From Tunturiibacter empetritectus (lineage in GTDB: Bacteria > Acidobacteriota > Terriglobia > Terriglobales > Acidobacteriaceae): 64,000 nucleotides of DNA. The DNA lies in contig NZ_JACHDZ010000001.1 of NCBI RefSeq assembly GCF_014201375.1, positions 847,206-911,205 on the forward strand, written 5' to 3'. This document shows, one piece after another, positions 37,993 through 47,751 of this stretch (the stretch's first letter is position 1; the number at the start of each line of letters is the position of its first letter). The notes below the pieces were generated by a model, which was not told where the DNA came from, searched no databases, and worked only from the letters and a program-made list of their open reading frames with translations. A program made the position numbers and the translations under genes.

Positions 37993-38517
37993 ATGGCAGC
38001 TTCGGCGATGGCAGGACAACAGTTAGAGATGCTGGGATCGCGTGCGCATAGCCGTGCGGAGTCGCTGACGGCGCGGAATCGTGAGTTGTATGAGGCGCAA
38101 CGGCGGGCTCGGCGTGGACCGACGCCAGAGGTCTTCTTTACCAAGCACATCGACAACAGCCGCATTGTGAAGGCGGACGATCCGGAGCGGCGTCGCGAGA
38201 TGCGCACGTTTACCGCAGTGATGAGCGTGTTGTTTGTGCTGGTGATGGTTTATGTGTGGCAGCACTTTTCTGCGATCGAGATTGGGTATCACGTTGAGGC
38301 GCAGAAGGCGCAGGTGGAGCAGTTGCGGGAGGAGAATCGTCAGCTTCGCTTGTCCGAGGCGCAGCTGACCGATCCTGGCCGGATCGATCGGATCGCGAAG
38401 CAGCTTGGCCTGGGGGAGCCTCAGCCTGGGCAGGTGGTGCGGCCGGAGGGCGGCGGAGATCCGAATGCTCCGGCGTTGGCGCAGGCGAGTGCTCCGGCGA
38501 TGCAGATTGCTCAGTAG
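37993..38517 (+). CDS. ftsL: Cell division protein FtsL-like
   Basis: 174 residues: a basic cytoplasmic segment of about 70 residues, one membrane helix (73-90), then a leucine-zipper-like coiled coil (98-125, QVEQLREENRQLRL) and a DPGRIDRIAKQLGL motif shared by FtsL/DivIC proteins. The ATG at 37993 is preceded by AGAGGTG. The position between rsmH and ftsI is the usual one. The cytoplasmic part is longer than in E. coli FtsL. Confidence 0.85.
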   Translation: MAASAMAGQQLEMLGSRAHSRAESLTARNRELYEAQRRARRGPTPEVFFTKHIDNSRIVKADDPERRREMRTFTAVMSVLFVLVMVYVWQHFSAIEIGYHVEAQKAQVEQLREENRQLRLSEAQLTDPGRIDRIAKQLGLGEPQPGQVVRPEGGGDPNAPALAQASAPAMQIAQ

Positions 38518-38604
38518 TCGGTTGTCGGCAGAGGGTGTTGGACTTTGTTGAGAACCTGAGACGAAGGGGACCAGGAAGTACACTAACGATAAAGCAGGGA
38601 TGAG

Positions 38605-40935
38605 ATGAACAAGGCGCCACGGCAGACGTTGACCGCTCCGATACGGAGGATCCGTTTCGCCTATGTGGCGCTGTTTTTTTGCGCGTGGACGACGTTGATC
38701 GCGGTGCGGCTGGGATGGCTGCAGGTGGTGCGGCACTCGGACTTTGTGCATCGGGCGGCGTTGCAGCAGCAGAGGACATTTGAGGTGGCTCCTCGACGGG
38801 GGATGCTGTATGACCGCAATCTGCGGGAGCTTGCGGTGACGGTGCAGGTGGATAGTGTGTATGCGGTGCCGTCGGAGCTAGGGGACAATCGTGCGAGCGC
38901 GGCGGAGATACTGGCAGAGATTGTGCACGCGGATCCGAGGGACAACTTCACCTCGCAGCAGCAGATGCTGGCGCGGTTCAATGCTTCGAAGAATTTTGCG
39001 TGGGTGGCGCGGAAGGTTGATCCAGGTATTGCTGATCGTCTGCGTGAACTGAATTTGAAGGGTGTTTATTTTCAGAAGGAGTTCAAGCGGTTCTATCCGA
39101 ACAACGACCTGGCTGCGCAGGTGCTGGGGTATGTGGGGACGGATGATATCGGGCTGGGTGGGTTGGAGCGCCAGTTCGACGATGACATGCATGGTGAGCC
39201 TGGGCATATGTTGACGGCGCTCGATGCGAGACGGCATGTGCTGGGCAGTGAAGAGAACCAGCCGATGCCGGGTGAGAATCTTGTGTTGTCGATCGACGCA
39301 AATATTCAGTACATGGCGGAACGAGCGCTTGATGCTCAGGTGGAGAAAGTAAAGGCTCTGCATGGGACGGTGGTGGTGCAGGATCCGCACACGGGGCAGG
39401 TTCTGGCGTTGGCTGTGTCTCCGCGTTTCAATCCGAACGACCAAAAGCACATGGATGCGAATGTGCTGACGAACTTGGCGGTGAGCGATGTGTATGAGCC
39501 GGGATCGACGTTCAAACTGGTGACTTACTCGGCTGCGATCGATGCGGCGGGGGTGCAGCCTACGGACATCGTCGACTGCCAGGGGGGGGCAATGACGATG
39601 TATGGCCGCACGCTGCATGATGACAGGAGCGATCACTTTGGCCGTGTGACGGTGCAGTATGCGCTGGAGCACTCGAGCGACGTTGGTGCGGCGAAGATGG
39701 CGCTGAAGTTGGGGAATCAAAAGTTCTATGACTATATGAAGGCCTTTGGCTTTGGCGATCGGTCGGGGATTGAGCTGCCGAGTGAGACTCGCGGCCTGCT
39801 GCGAAACCCGAGGAAGTGGGGCGCGACGAGCATCTTGTCGATGGCGATTGGACAGGAGGTTGGCGTTACGCCGGTGCAGCTTGTAACGATGGTGAGCACA
39901 ATTGCAAATGGTGGGGTTTATATGCCACCGCATGTGCTTCTACAGTCGACCGATGAGATGAAGGGCGATCCGCGGCTGAAGCCGGCGGCGTTTCGGCCTG
40001 CGAACGGGCTGCCTGCGACGCTGCCGGATGGCGCGCACCGGGTGATCACGGAGATGACCTCGGCGAAGATGCGGATGATGATGCAGGGCATTGTGACCGA
40101 GGGCACGGGACGACAGGCGGCGCTGAACGGTTATAGCTCGGGCGGCAAGACGGGCACGGCGCAGAAGGTTGATCCGGCGACACACACTTACTCTCACACG
40201 AAGCTTGTGGCGAGCTTTGCGGGTTTTGCGCCAGTGAGCAATCCTGCGATCTCGGTTGCGGTGGTGATCGACACTCCGACGGCGGGCAGCGAGGTGCAGC
40301 ACTATGGAGGTGCGGCGAGTGCGCCGGTGTTTGCGGAGGTGGCACAGCAGGTGCTGGAGTACCTGGGTGTGCCGCACGATCAGCCGCTGAAGACTCAGAA
40401 AGAGTTGATTGTGGCGGCGAAGACGGAGGCGGACGGGGATGCGCCGAGCGAAAACACGGAGGATTTGAATGCGATGTTCGATGATGTGAACAGCCTGCCG
40501 GCGGATGATCCGCTGCGCGCTCCGACGAACGCTGCGGCTGCCGAGGTTGCGGCGAATGAAAAGCCGGTCGCGGTGACACAGAAGGCGCCGGGAAAGACGG
40601 CTGAGATTTTGAATATGCTCCCTGCGAAGGTTCTGTCGGCGTTCCATTCAGGAGATGGGAACGGTTCTGTGTCTCATGAGTCTGCGCCATTGGCGACTCA
40701 GAAGGCTCGTCTTGCCGTTGAGGCAAAGGAGCAGGGGGCTGTTGTCGTGGATGCGGGGCTGCGTGTGCCTGTGCCCTCGTTTGAGGGGGCGGGGTTGCGG
40801 GGCGTTGTGGAACGGGCGGATTCGGTGGGTTTGCGGGTGCAGGCGGTGGGGAGTGGTTTGGCCAGAGAGCAGGCACCGGCGGCGGGGACGATGGTGCCGG
40901 CGGGAACTGAGATCGTGGTGCGGTTTAGTCGATGA
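38605..40935 (+). CDS. ftsI: Septal transpeptidase FtsI (PBP3) with PASTA domain
   Basis: Class B penicillin-binding protein of 776 residues. Membrane anchor near residues 15-35, dimerisation domain, then transpeptidase with S301-T-F-K, SSD at 357-359 in place of the usual SxN, and KTGT from residue 515. A low-complexity linker after about residue 620 leads to a single C-terminal PASTA domain (about 715-776). PASTA on FtsI-type proteins is common in Gram-positives and some Acidobacteria. Confidence 0.94.
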   Translation: MNKAPRQTLTAPIRRIRFAYVALFFCAWTTLIAVRLGWLQVVRHSDFVHRAALQQQRTFEVAPRRGMLYDRNLRELAVTVQVDSVYAVPSELGDNRASAAEILAEIVHADPRDNFTSQQQMLARFNASKNFAWVARKVDPGIADRLRELNLKGVYFQKEFKRFYPNNDLAAQVLGYVGTDDIGLGGLERQFDDDMHGEPGHMLTALDARRHVLGSEENQPMPGENLVLSIDANIQYMAERALDAQVEKVKALHGTVVVQDPHTGQVLALAVSPRFNPNDQKHMDANVLTNLAVSDVYEPGSTFKLVTYSAAIDAAGVQPTDIVDCQGGAMTMYGRTLHDDRSDHFGRVTVQYALEHSSDVGAAKMALKLGNQKFYDYMKAFGFGDRSGIELPSETRGLLRNPRKWGATSILSMAIGQEVGVTPVQLVTMVSTIANGGVYMPPHVLLQSTDEMKGDPRLKPAAFRPANGLPATLPDGAHRVITEMTSAKMRMMMQGIVTEGTGRQAALNGYSSGGKTGTAQKVDPATHTYSHTKLVASFAGFAPVSNPAISVAVVIDTPTAGSEVQHYGGAASAPVFAEVAQQVLEYLGVPHDQPLKTQKELIVAAKTEADGDAPSENTEDLNAMFDDVNSLPADDPLRAPTNAAAAEVAANEKPVAVTQKAPGKTAEILNMLPAKVLSAFHSGDGNGSVSHESAPLATQKARLAVEAKEQGAVVVDAGLRVPVPSFEGAGLRGVVERADSVGLRVQAVGSGLAREQAPAAGTMVPAGTEIVVRFSR

Positions 40936-40981
40936 TGGTCAGGTGCTGGGAGATATTCGGAATCTCGGCTAGCATCGCTCT

Positions 40982-42475
40982 ATGAACTGGCAGACAGTTT
41001 GCGAGGGCTTGAGCGCCACGGATCGGTATTGCGCTTCCGTCGAGGTTTCGGGGGTTGAATATGACTCTAGGCGGGTGAGACGCGGGGATGTGTTTGTCGC
41101 GATGCGGGGTGAGGCAACGGATGGGAATCGCTATTTAGAGGCGGCTATCGCGAAGGGGGCGTCGGCGGTAGTGACGGACTCTCGCGAGGCTTACGAGAGG
41201 CTGCGCCGCGAGCATGTGGACGTTGGCACGGCGTTGGTGGAGAGAGGACGGCGGGCGCTTGCGGAGGTAAGCTCTGCGGTGATGGGGCATCCGGAACGTG
41301 ATATTGCGCTGTGTGCGGTGACTGGGACGAATGGGAAGACGACCACGGCATTTTTGCTGGAGGCGATGCTGAGGAGTGTGGGGCGGAAGTGTGTATTGAT
41401 CGGGACGATTGAGACGCATGTTGGAGAGGAGGTGCGGGTTTCGCCGCACACGACACCTGAGTCGCGGGATGTGCTGGAGATATTTGCGGATGGTGTGAAG
41501 GCTGGAGCTACGGAGGCCGTGATGGAGATGTCGTCTCATGCGTTGGAGCAGGAGCGCGTCTGGGGACTGCCGGTGGATGTGGCGATGTTTACGAATCTGA
41601 CGCAGGATCATCTGGACTATCACGGGACGATGGAGAAGTACTTCGCAGCGAAGGCGCGACTGTTTGTGGGAGTTGGGGCGCCGGCGCCACGAGTTGCTGT
41701 CATCAATGGCGACGATGGCTTTGGAAGGCGTCTCATTGGGGAGAATCGGCAGTCGCATCTGATGAGATACGGGTTGGAGACGCTGAGCGGAGACTACAGG
41801 GCAGAGGATGTTCAGCTGCATGCGGGCGAGACGCGGTTTATCTTCAAGACGCCAAATGGCGATGCTCCAATACGGTCTTCGCTGACGGGAAGGGTGAATG
41901 TGTACAACCTGCTGGCGGCATGTTGTGCGGCTTTAGCGCGAGGGTTGAGGCTCGACGAAATAGAGGCTGGCGCTGCTTCTGGTGCGCAGGTGCCTGGCCG
42001 GTTCGAGGTGGTTCCTTCTTCGCATGACTTGACCGTGGTGGTGGACTACGCGCACACGGATGATGCTTTGCGGAACTTGATCTCGCTCGCGAGGGAGTTG
42101 GTATCGGAGCGTGGGGGAAGGGTAATTACTTTGTTTGGTTGTGGCGGCGATCGGGATAAGACGAAGCGTCCGCGGATGGGCAGGGCGGCGGGAGAGGGAA
42201 GCGACCTTGTGGTGCTTACGAGTGATAACCCTCGAAGTGAAGATCCTATGATGATTATTGAAGAGGCTCTGGTTGGGGTGCGGGAGACAGCGGTGAGGTG
42301 CATAGTAGAGCAGGATCGAGCTGCGGCGATTGAGATTGCGATTCACGCGGCGAAGGTTGGAGACATTGTTTTGATCGCTGGGAAGGGCCATGAAAAGGTG
42401 CAAATCCTGCGAGACGGGACGGTGCCGTTCGATGATGGGGCGGTAGCTGCAGGAGTTTTGAGGGAGATCGCGTGA
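40982..42475 (+). CDS. murE: UDP-MurNAc-tripeptide synthetase MurE
   Basis: ATP-dependent ligase adding the third stem residue. P-loop GTNGKTTT, N-terminal EYDSRRVRRGDVFVA, and the substrate loop with DNPR(SEDP), the sequence associated with meso-diaminopimelate specificity. 497 residues. murF starts 4 bp before the stop. A diderm DAP-type peptidoglycan is thus predicted. Confidence 0.96.
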   Translation: MNWQTVCEGLSATDRYCASVEVSGVEYDSRRVRRGDVFVAMRGEATDGNRYLEAAIAKGASAVVTDSREAYERLRREHVDVGTALVERGRRALAEVSSAVMGHPERDIALCAVTGTNGKTTTAFLLEAMLRSVGRKCVLIGTIETHVGEEVRVSPHTTPESRDVLEIFADGVKAGATEAVMEMSSHALEQERVWGLPVDVAMFTNLTQDHLDYHGTMEKYFAAKARLFVGVGAPAPRVAVINGDDGFGRRLIGENRQSHLMRYGLETLSGDYRAEDVQLHAGETRFIFKTPNGDAPIRSSLTGRVNVYNLLAACCAALARGLRLDEIEAGAASGAQVPGRFEVVPSSHDLTVVVDYAHTDDALRNLISLARELVSERGGRVITLFGCGGDRDKTKRPRMGRAAGEGSDLVVLTSDNPRSEDPMMIIEEALVGVRETAVRCIVEQDRAAAIEIAIHAAKVGDIVLIAGKGHEKVQILRDGTVPFDDGAVAAGVLREIA

Positions 42476-43860
42476 AGCTGACCTTGGGGAAGATTGCTGA
42501 CTGGATTCATGCGGATGGCGAGTTCGACACTTCGGCAGAGGCAGTAGGGTATGGGATTGATTCGCGAACCATCGGCGCGGGGGAGCTTTTTTTTGCCGTT
42601 CGCGGCGAGAGACTGGATGGGCATGACTATGTGCAGGCGGCGCTCGCAAACGGGGCGGTCGCTGCGGTGGTGAGTAATCGATGGGTCGTGCCGGCCGAGG
42701 TGGATGAAAAGAGATTGTTGCAGGTAGCAGAGTGCGACGACTGTGTGTTGAGGGCGCTGCAGCAATTGGCTCATGCGGTGCGACGCGAGTGGGGCGGGAG
42801 GGTGATCGGCGTGACCGGGTCGGCCGGAAAGACGACGACCAAGGAGGCCGTGGCGCAGGTTTTAGGCGCGAAGTTCAGAGTGTTGAAGTCGGCTGGCAAC
42901 CTGAACAACGCGTTCGGCCTGCCGTTGCAGCTTCTGAAGCTGGAGCTGGAGCATGAGGTTGCGGTTATCGAGATGGGAATGAACCATGCCGGCGAGATTG
43001 CTGCGCTGGCGCAGATCGCAGAGCCGGATTGGGCGGTGGTGTCGAATGTTGGGCCAGTGCATCTGGAGTTCTTTCCGGATGGTTTGATTGGAATTGCACG
43101 AGCGAAGTATGAGTTGATCGAGGCGCTGCCAGCGGATGGCGTCGCGATTTTGAACTTCGATGACGCTTATGTGGCGGCGTTTGGCCGTGGTCTGGATGGA
43201 CGCGCGGTATTTTATGGGGTCGGCGAGGGGGCGAGTGTGAGAGCCGTCAACGTGGCGGAGGTTGGCGTGGAGGGTGTGGTGTTTACGGTGGAGGCCAAGG
43301 GGCAGCGTGCAAGTGTGCAGTTGAAGATGTTGGGGCGGCATAATGTTCCGAATGCGCTGGCTGCGATCGCTGTGGGCCTGCACAGTGGGATGGAATTGGG
43401 GGAGTGTGCGGCGGCTGTCGGCGAACTGCGGGCAGGGGAAAAGCGCGGCGAGGTTCTGGAGTGGCGGGGGGCGACGCTGATCAATGATTGCTACAACTCG
43501 AATCCAACAGCGCTGAACGCGATGATCGATGCTCTGATGGCGATTCCTGCGGAGCGGCATATTGTGGTTGCGGGGGAGATGCTGGAGCTAGGTTCGGAAT
43601 CGGCTGCGCTACACGGTGCGTGCGGTGCGCGGATGGCGGAACGGGGTGTAGATTTTGTGCTCGGAGTGCGGGGTGCGGCCGAGGCTGCTGTGGAGGCGGC
43701 AAGAGCTGCCGGTGCTGAGGCGCTCTTTGTCGCGGGTCCTGAGGAGGCGGGGGAGTGGCTGCTTGCGAATGTGCGTGCGAGCGACGTAGTGTTGTTGAAG
43801 GCTTCCCGTGGCGTGCGTCTGGAGAGGGTTTTAGCGGTCCTCGCGGGAAAGCCTCGGTGA
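42472..43860 (+). CDS. murF: UDP-MurNAc-pentapeptide synthetase MurF
   Basis: Adds D-Ala-D-Ala. P-loop GSAGKTTTKE, EMGMNHAGEIAAL and NDCYNSNPTALNAMI are diagnostic. 462 residues, coupled by ATGA-like overlap to murE. The D-Ala-D-Ala ligase gene is not in the window. Confidence 0.96.
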   Translation: MKLTLGKIADWIHADGEFDTSAEAVGYGIDSRTIGAGELFFAVRGERLDGHDYVQAALANGAVAAVVSNRWVVPAEVDEKRLLQVAECDDCVLRALQQLAHAVRREWGGRVIGVTGSAGKTTTKEAVAQVLGAKFRVLKSAGNLNNAFGLPLQLLKLELEHEVAVIEMGMNHAGEIAALAQIAEPDWAVVSNVGPVHLEFFPDGLIGIARAKYELIEALPADGVAILNFDDAYVAAFGRGLDGRAVFYGVGEGASVRAVNVAEVGVEGVVFTVEAKGQRASVQLKMLGRHNVPNALAAIAVGLHSGMELGECAAAVGELRAGEKRGEVLEWRGATLINDCYNSNPTALNAMIDALMAIPAERHIVVAGEMLELGSESAALHGACGARMAERGVDFVLGVRGAAEAAVEAARAAGAEALFVAGPEEAGEWLLANVRASDVVLLKASRGVRLERVLAVLAGKPR

Positions 43861-43930
43861 CGCATCGAGTTCAAACGGCATCTGAGTGATTTGCCGATTT
43901 GCGAAAAGAGATCATACGGAGTGGAGAGAT

Positions 43931-44578
43931 ATGTCGAGCAACGGGAATGCACTGGTTAGGAAAGACTCTGGTTTGGCGGTGAAGAAGCATCCGAAGAAGG
44001 CGATGAAACACGCTGCAAAAAAGAAGACAGCGAAGCACGCCAAGAAAGCTGCTAAAAAAGCCACGAAGAAAGCTGGGGAGAAGGTTGCCGGTTCGCGGGT
44101 GGTTTATGCGACGGATCATGGGCTTATGACCGCGTTTCATCATATGCAGAGAGCTTCGGTTGTGATCTCTCTGATGGAAAAGGGAACCGGCGAAGATCTG
44201 AGGGACCTGCTGGAGCGTGGGGCGAAGCTCTATCGTAAGGCGACCGAGGGCGAAGAAGGAAACAAGTTTGTGTTGCGGGCGATCGGAGTTTTGCGCGCAG
44301 CGGAGCATCTGTCGTTGGCTGGGCTCTATGCTGCCAGGGCAAAACACCGGCAGAAGGTCGCATCTCCCTCTCCAGAGTGGCTCGAAAAATTTATCGCGGA
44401 GGCGGATCACAGGATGGAGAAGATCGAGCACGGTGAACGCGGGAAAGGGACAGATCTTTTTCCGGTGACTGTGGAGCTGTTGCGACAGGCAGAGGACTTG
44501 GACCACGATGCTCACCTGGCGTTCGAGCTTGCGATGGCGGCGGATGCGCTCTGCTTTGCGCTGGAGAACGGGCTCTGA
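43931..44578 (+). CDS. Unrecognised protein with histone-H1-like basic tail
   Basis: 215 residues starting at the ATG at 43931, preceded by GGAGTGGAGAG. Residues 18-51 are a Lys/Ala/His-rich tract (KKAAKKATKKAGEK style) like histone H1 tails or Hc1. The rest is a helical, soluble domain of about 155 residues that I do not recognise, with GLMTAFHHMQRASVVISLME near its start and many acidic-basic pairs. It sits between murF and mraY on the same strand, where other phyla have nothing. It may bind nucleic acid or an acidic polymer through the tail. Confidence 0.7.
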   Translation: MSSNGNALVRKDSGLAVKKHPKKAMKHAAKKKTAKHAKKAAKKATKKAGEKVAGSRVVYATDHGLMTAFHHMQRASVVISLMEKGTGEDLRDLLERGAKLYRKATEGEEGNKFVLRAIGVLRAAEHLSLAGLYAARAKHRQKVASPSPEWLEKFIAEADHRMEKIEHGERGKGTDLFPVTVELLRQAEDLDHDAHLAFELAMAADALCFALENGL

Positions 44579-44713
44579 GCGAATTTCGGATTCGGCGGGC
44601 ATTCGGATTGGTTCACGGACGAGATAAACCCAGAATGCAGGGGATGGTGCTGTTAAGATAGCCGTGACTCGCAACAAAAACGGGCATAAGCTGCGGGTAA
44701 AGGCGGAGGCGTT

Positions 44714-45850
44714 TTGCTCTATTGGTTGCTGTACCAGAAGCTGTTCCCTTACTTTCGGCTGTTTCGCATATTCCGATATCTGACGTTTCGTACCGTGTTT
44801 GCGAGCCTTACGGCGCTGCTGATCGGACTTCTGATCGGCCCGTATGTGATCGAGAAGCTGCGCGAATTTCAGATCGGGCAGTATATCCGGGAAGAGGGAC
44901 CGCAGTCGCACCAAAAGAAGAGTGGGACGCCGACGATGGGCGGGGTGCTGATCTGTATCTCGATTTTGGTGCCGACGCTGATGTGGTCGGATCTTTCGAA
45001 TCCCTATGTGTGGCTGGTGATGCTATCTACGCTTGCGTTTGGGGCGATCGGATTTGCGGATGACTACATTAAGGTTGTGCATCGGCAAAACCAGGGGCTG
45101 ACTGCTCGTGCGAAGTTGGGCTTGCAGTTCATTGCGAGTGGGCTGGTTGCGGCTGCGCTGGTGGTGATGGAGATTCGCGGCGGCTACTCGACACGGCTGA
45201 TGGTGCCGTTTGCCAAGCGATTCAGGCCGGACCTGGTGTGGGAGTGGATGGGGCATATTCCGCATATGCACTGGCTGGTGTTTGTGCCGTTTGTGGTGTT
45301 TGTGATGATCGTGATTGCGGGCGCGAGTAATGCTGTGAATCTGACCGATGGGCTGGATGGGTTGGCGATCGGATGTACGATCATTGCGGCTGGAGCTTTG
45401 ACGGTACTGACTTATGTCAGCGGGCACGTGGTGTTTTCGGACTATCTGGAACTGCAGCGGATGCCGATGGTGAGCGAACTCACGGTGTTTTGTGGGTCGA
45501 TGGTGGGGGCGAGTATCGGGTTCCTTTGGTATAACGCTCATCCGGCAGAGATCTTTATGGGGGACGTTGGGAGCCTTGCGTTGGGAGGGGCGATCGGGAC
45601 GGTGGCGGTTGTGATTAAGCAGGAGTTGTTGCTGCCGTTCATTGGCGGTGTCTTCATTCTTGAGGCGTTGAGCGTGATGCTGCAGGTGGGGAGTTATAAG
45701 CTTAGGAACGGAAAGCGCATCTTCAAGATGGCTCCACTGCACCATCACTTTGAGTTGATGGGATGGTCCGAGTCGAAGGTGATTGCGCGGTTTTGGATTC
45801 TGGCGCTGGTGTTTGCTTTGTTTGCGTTGACTACTTTGAAGCTGCGATGA
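44714..45850 (+). CDS. mraY: Phospho-MurNAc-pentapeptide transferase MraY
   Basis: Integral membrane enzyme with about ten helices that makes lipid I on undecaprenyl phosphate. Motifs: SHQKKSGTPTMGG, ADDYIKVV, NLTDGLDGLA, FMGDVGSLALGG and HHHFELMGWSE. 378 residues. The TTG start has GGCGGAGG upstream. Confidence 0.96.
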   Translation: MLYWLLYQKLFPYFRLFRIFRYLTFRTVFASLTALLIGLLIGPYVIEKLREFQIGQYIREEGPQSHQKKSGTPTMGGVLICISILVPTLMWSDLSNPYVWLVMLSTLAFGAIGFADDYIKVVHRQNQGLTARAKLGLQFIASGLVAAALVVMEIRGGYSTRLMVPFAKRFRPDLVWEWMGHIPHMHWLVFVPFVVFVMIVIAGASNAVNLTDGLDGLAIGCTIIAAGALTVLTYVSGHVVFSDYLELQRMPMVSELTVFCGSMVGASIGFLWYNAHPAEIFMGDVGSLALGGAIGTVAVVIKQELLLPFIGGVFILEALSVMLQVGSYKLRNGKRIFKMAPLHHHFELMGWSESKVIARFWILALVFALFALTTLKLR

Positions 45851-45881
45851 AATTGAGGTAAAGATTGGAACTCTGGTTGCC

Positions 45882-46376
45882 ATGGATCAAAATAGTCGGG
45901 TTGGCAGTTGTGGCCGTATCCTCGTATGCATAGCATTCCGCTTCAAGAGTTCTCAGTACCGAGGGTTAGTATTTCCGACCCGCTTTTTCGCTGGTATTGC
46001 GGCGCCACTAATCGGGCTATTTTCTCTCTTCCTGCTCACAGCGCAAGGGTGTGAGTCTCATGGGAAACTGATCGTTTTTCCCGACGGCAGGCACGCCGCC
46101 CGAATGATGGTCTATGGGAATGTACCCGGTGGCACTTCTATTTGGGTGATCACGAGAAGAACCTGGAGCCCATTGTGGGAAGAAGTTGCCAGTGGATTCT
46201 CAATTGGAACTCTTCTTGAACCGATTGAGCCAACGATCGTATGGACGGATAACTCGCATTTGAATTTAGACTTTCCTGTGGGTGATCCAAGCGACACGAG
46301 CTACAGTCACGTATGCCAGAACAAACAAGTCGGAGATATTCTGATTGTGTGCAAGACTCACATGAGAAAACAATGA
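45882..46376 (+). CDS. Unrecognised small membrane-anchored protein inside dcw
   Basis: 164 residues. One hydrophobic segment lies at about 35-54 (GIAAPLIGLFSLFLLTAQGC), possibly a signal anchor or an imperfect lipobox. The following domain has VFPDGRHAARMMVY and IVWTDNSHLNLDF, faintly like DUF5412-type proteins. Its TGA overlaps the murD ATG as ATGATG, so it is translated within the dcw operon. Base and codon use is less GC-rich than its neighbours, a sign of later acquisition. No function assigned. Confidence 0.6.
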   Translation: MDQNSRVGSCGRILVCIAFRFKSSQYRGLVFPTRFFAGIAAPLIGLFSLFLLTAQGCESHGKLIVFPDGRHAARMMVYGNVPGGTSIWVITRRTWSPLWEEVASGFSIGTLLEPIEPTIVWTDNSHLNLDFPVGDPSDTSYSHVCQNKQVGDILIVCKTHMRKQ

Positions 46377-47731
46377 TGGATTTGAAGAATAAGAGGGTGT
46401 TGGTGGTGGGGTTGGGGAAGTCCGGCCTGTCGGCGGCGATGTTTCTGCGTGGGCAAGGGGCACGGGTGACGGTGAGCGATACGCGCAGTGCCGTGGCGCT
46501 GGCGCAGGAGATTCCTGCGTTGCTGGAGGCCGGGATCATGGTGGAGTCCGGAGGGCATGGGCTTCTGACGTTTCGGCGGCAGGATCTGATTGTGGTTTCG
46601 CCCGGTGTGCCGATGGATACGCCGGAGGTGAAGCAGGTCGTAGCGTTTGGGTTGACGGTGATTGGGGAGCTGGAACTGGCGAGTCGTTATTTGCAGGGGC
46701 AGGTGGTGGCGATCACTGGATCGAATGGGAAGACGACGACGACGACGTTGGTGGGGAAGATCTTCAGCGATGCTGGCTTGCCGACGCAGGTGGGGGGGAA
46801 TATCGGTCTGCCGGTGATTGACCTGGTGGCGAAGAGTACGCTTGAGACGATGAATGTGCTGGAGGTGTCGAGCTTTCAGCTGGAGACGGTGGAGGAGTTT
46901 CATCCGCGGATCGCGGTGATCCTGAACATCACGCCCGATCATCTGGATCGGCATGGCAGCTTCGAGAAGTATGTGACGGCGAAGGAGCGGATCTTTGCGC
47001 GGCAGGACGCTGGGGACGCGCTGGTGCTGAATGGGGATGACCGCGTGACGCAGATGTGTGCGGCGCGGGCCAAGAGTGAGGTGTTCTGGTTCAGCGGGAC
47101 GAAGGCTGTGCGGAAGGGCGCGTTTGTGCGGGATGGCGTGATTGTTTGGGTGGAGAAGGAAGGTGGAGTTACCGAGCCGATCATGCCGGTTTCTGAGGTG
47201 CATCTGAAGGGCGCGCACAATATCGAGAATGTGTTGGCTGCGGTCTGTGCGGCTCGGTTGGCGAAGGTTTCGGCGGAGAGAATTAGGGCTTCAGTGGCGA
47301 GCTTTACGGCGGTGGAGCATCGGTTGGAGCTGGTGCGGAAGCTGAATGGGGTTGAGTTCTATAACGACTCGAAGGCGACGAACGTGGATGCGACGATGAA
47401 GGCTGTGGCTTCGTTCAGCAAGGGCGTTCACCTGATTCTTGGAGGGAAAGATAAGGACTCGGACTATGGGTTAATGGCCGAGTTGCTGAAGGAGAGGGTG
47501 AAGGCTGTTTATACGATTGGTTCGGCTGCAGAAAAGATTGAGCGGCAGCTGCATGGAGTCGTGAAGATGGTGGCAGCGGGAACGATGCAGACTGCGGTGG
47601 CTGAGGCGGCGAAGGCTGCTGTGACTGGCGATGTGGTGCTGTTGTCGCCTGCGTGTTCGAGCTTCGACCAGTTTGAGAACTATGAGCATCGCGGCCGCGT
47701 GTTCCGGCAGTTGGTGAACGAACTAATTTAG
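46373..47731 (+). CDS. murD: UDP-MurNAc-L-alanine:D-glutamate ligase MurD
   Basis: Starts MMDLKNKRVLVVGLGKSGLS. P-loop GSNGKTTTTT, HRLELV...FYNDSKATNVDAT and GGKDKDSDY are diagnostic. About 452 residues from the ATG at 46373, which overlaps the stop of the preceding unknown gene. An earlier in-frame ATG at 46313 lies inside that gene and is less likely. Confidence 0.95.
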   Translation: MMDLKNKRVLVVGLGKSGLSAAMFLRGQGARVTVSDTRSAVALAQEIPALLEAGIMVESGGHGLLTFRRQDLIVVSPGVPMDTPEVKQVVAFGLTVIGELELASRYLQGQVVAITGSNGKTTTTTLVGKIFSDAGLPTQVGGNIGLPVIDLVAKSTLETMNVLEVSSFQLETVEEFHPRIAVILNITPDHLDRHGSFEKYVTAKERIFARQDAGDALVLNGDDRVTQMCAARAKSEVFWFSGTKAVRKGAFVRDGVIVWVEKEGGVTEPIMPVSEVHLKGAHNIENVLAAVCAARLAKVSAERIRASVASFTAVEHRLELVRKLNGVEFYNDSKATNVDATMKAVASFSKGVHLILGGKDKDSDYGLMAELLKERVKAVYTIGSAAEKIERQLHGVVKMVAAGTMQTAVAEAAKAAVTGDVVLLSPACSSFDQFENYEHRGRVFRQLVNELI

Positions 47732-47751
47732 TGAAGAAGTGGAAGTGATGG

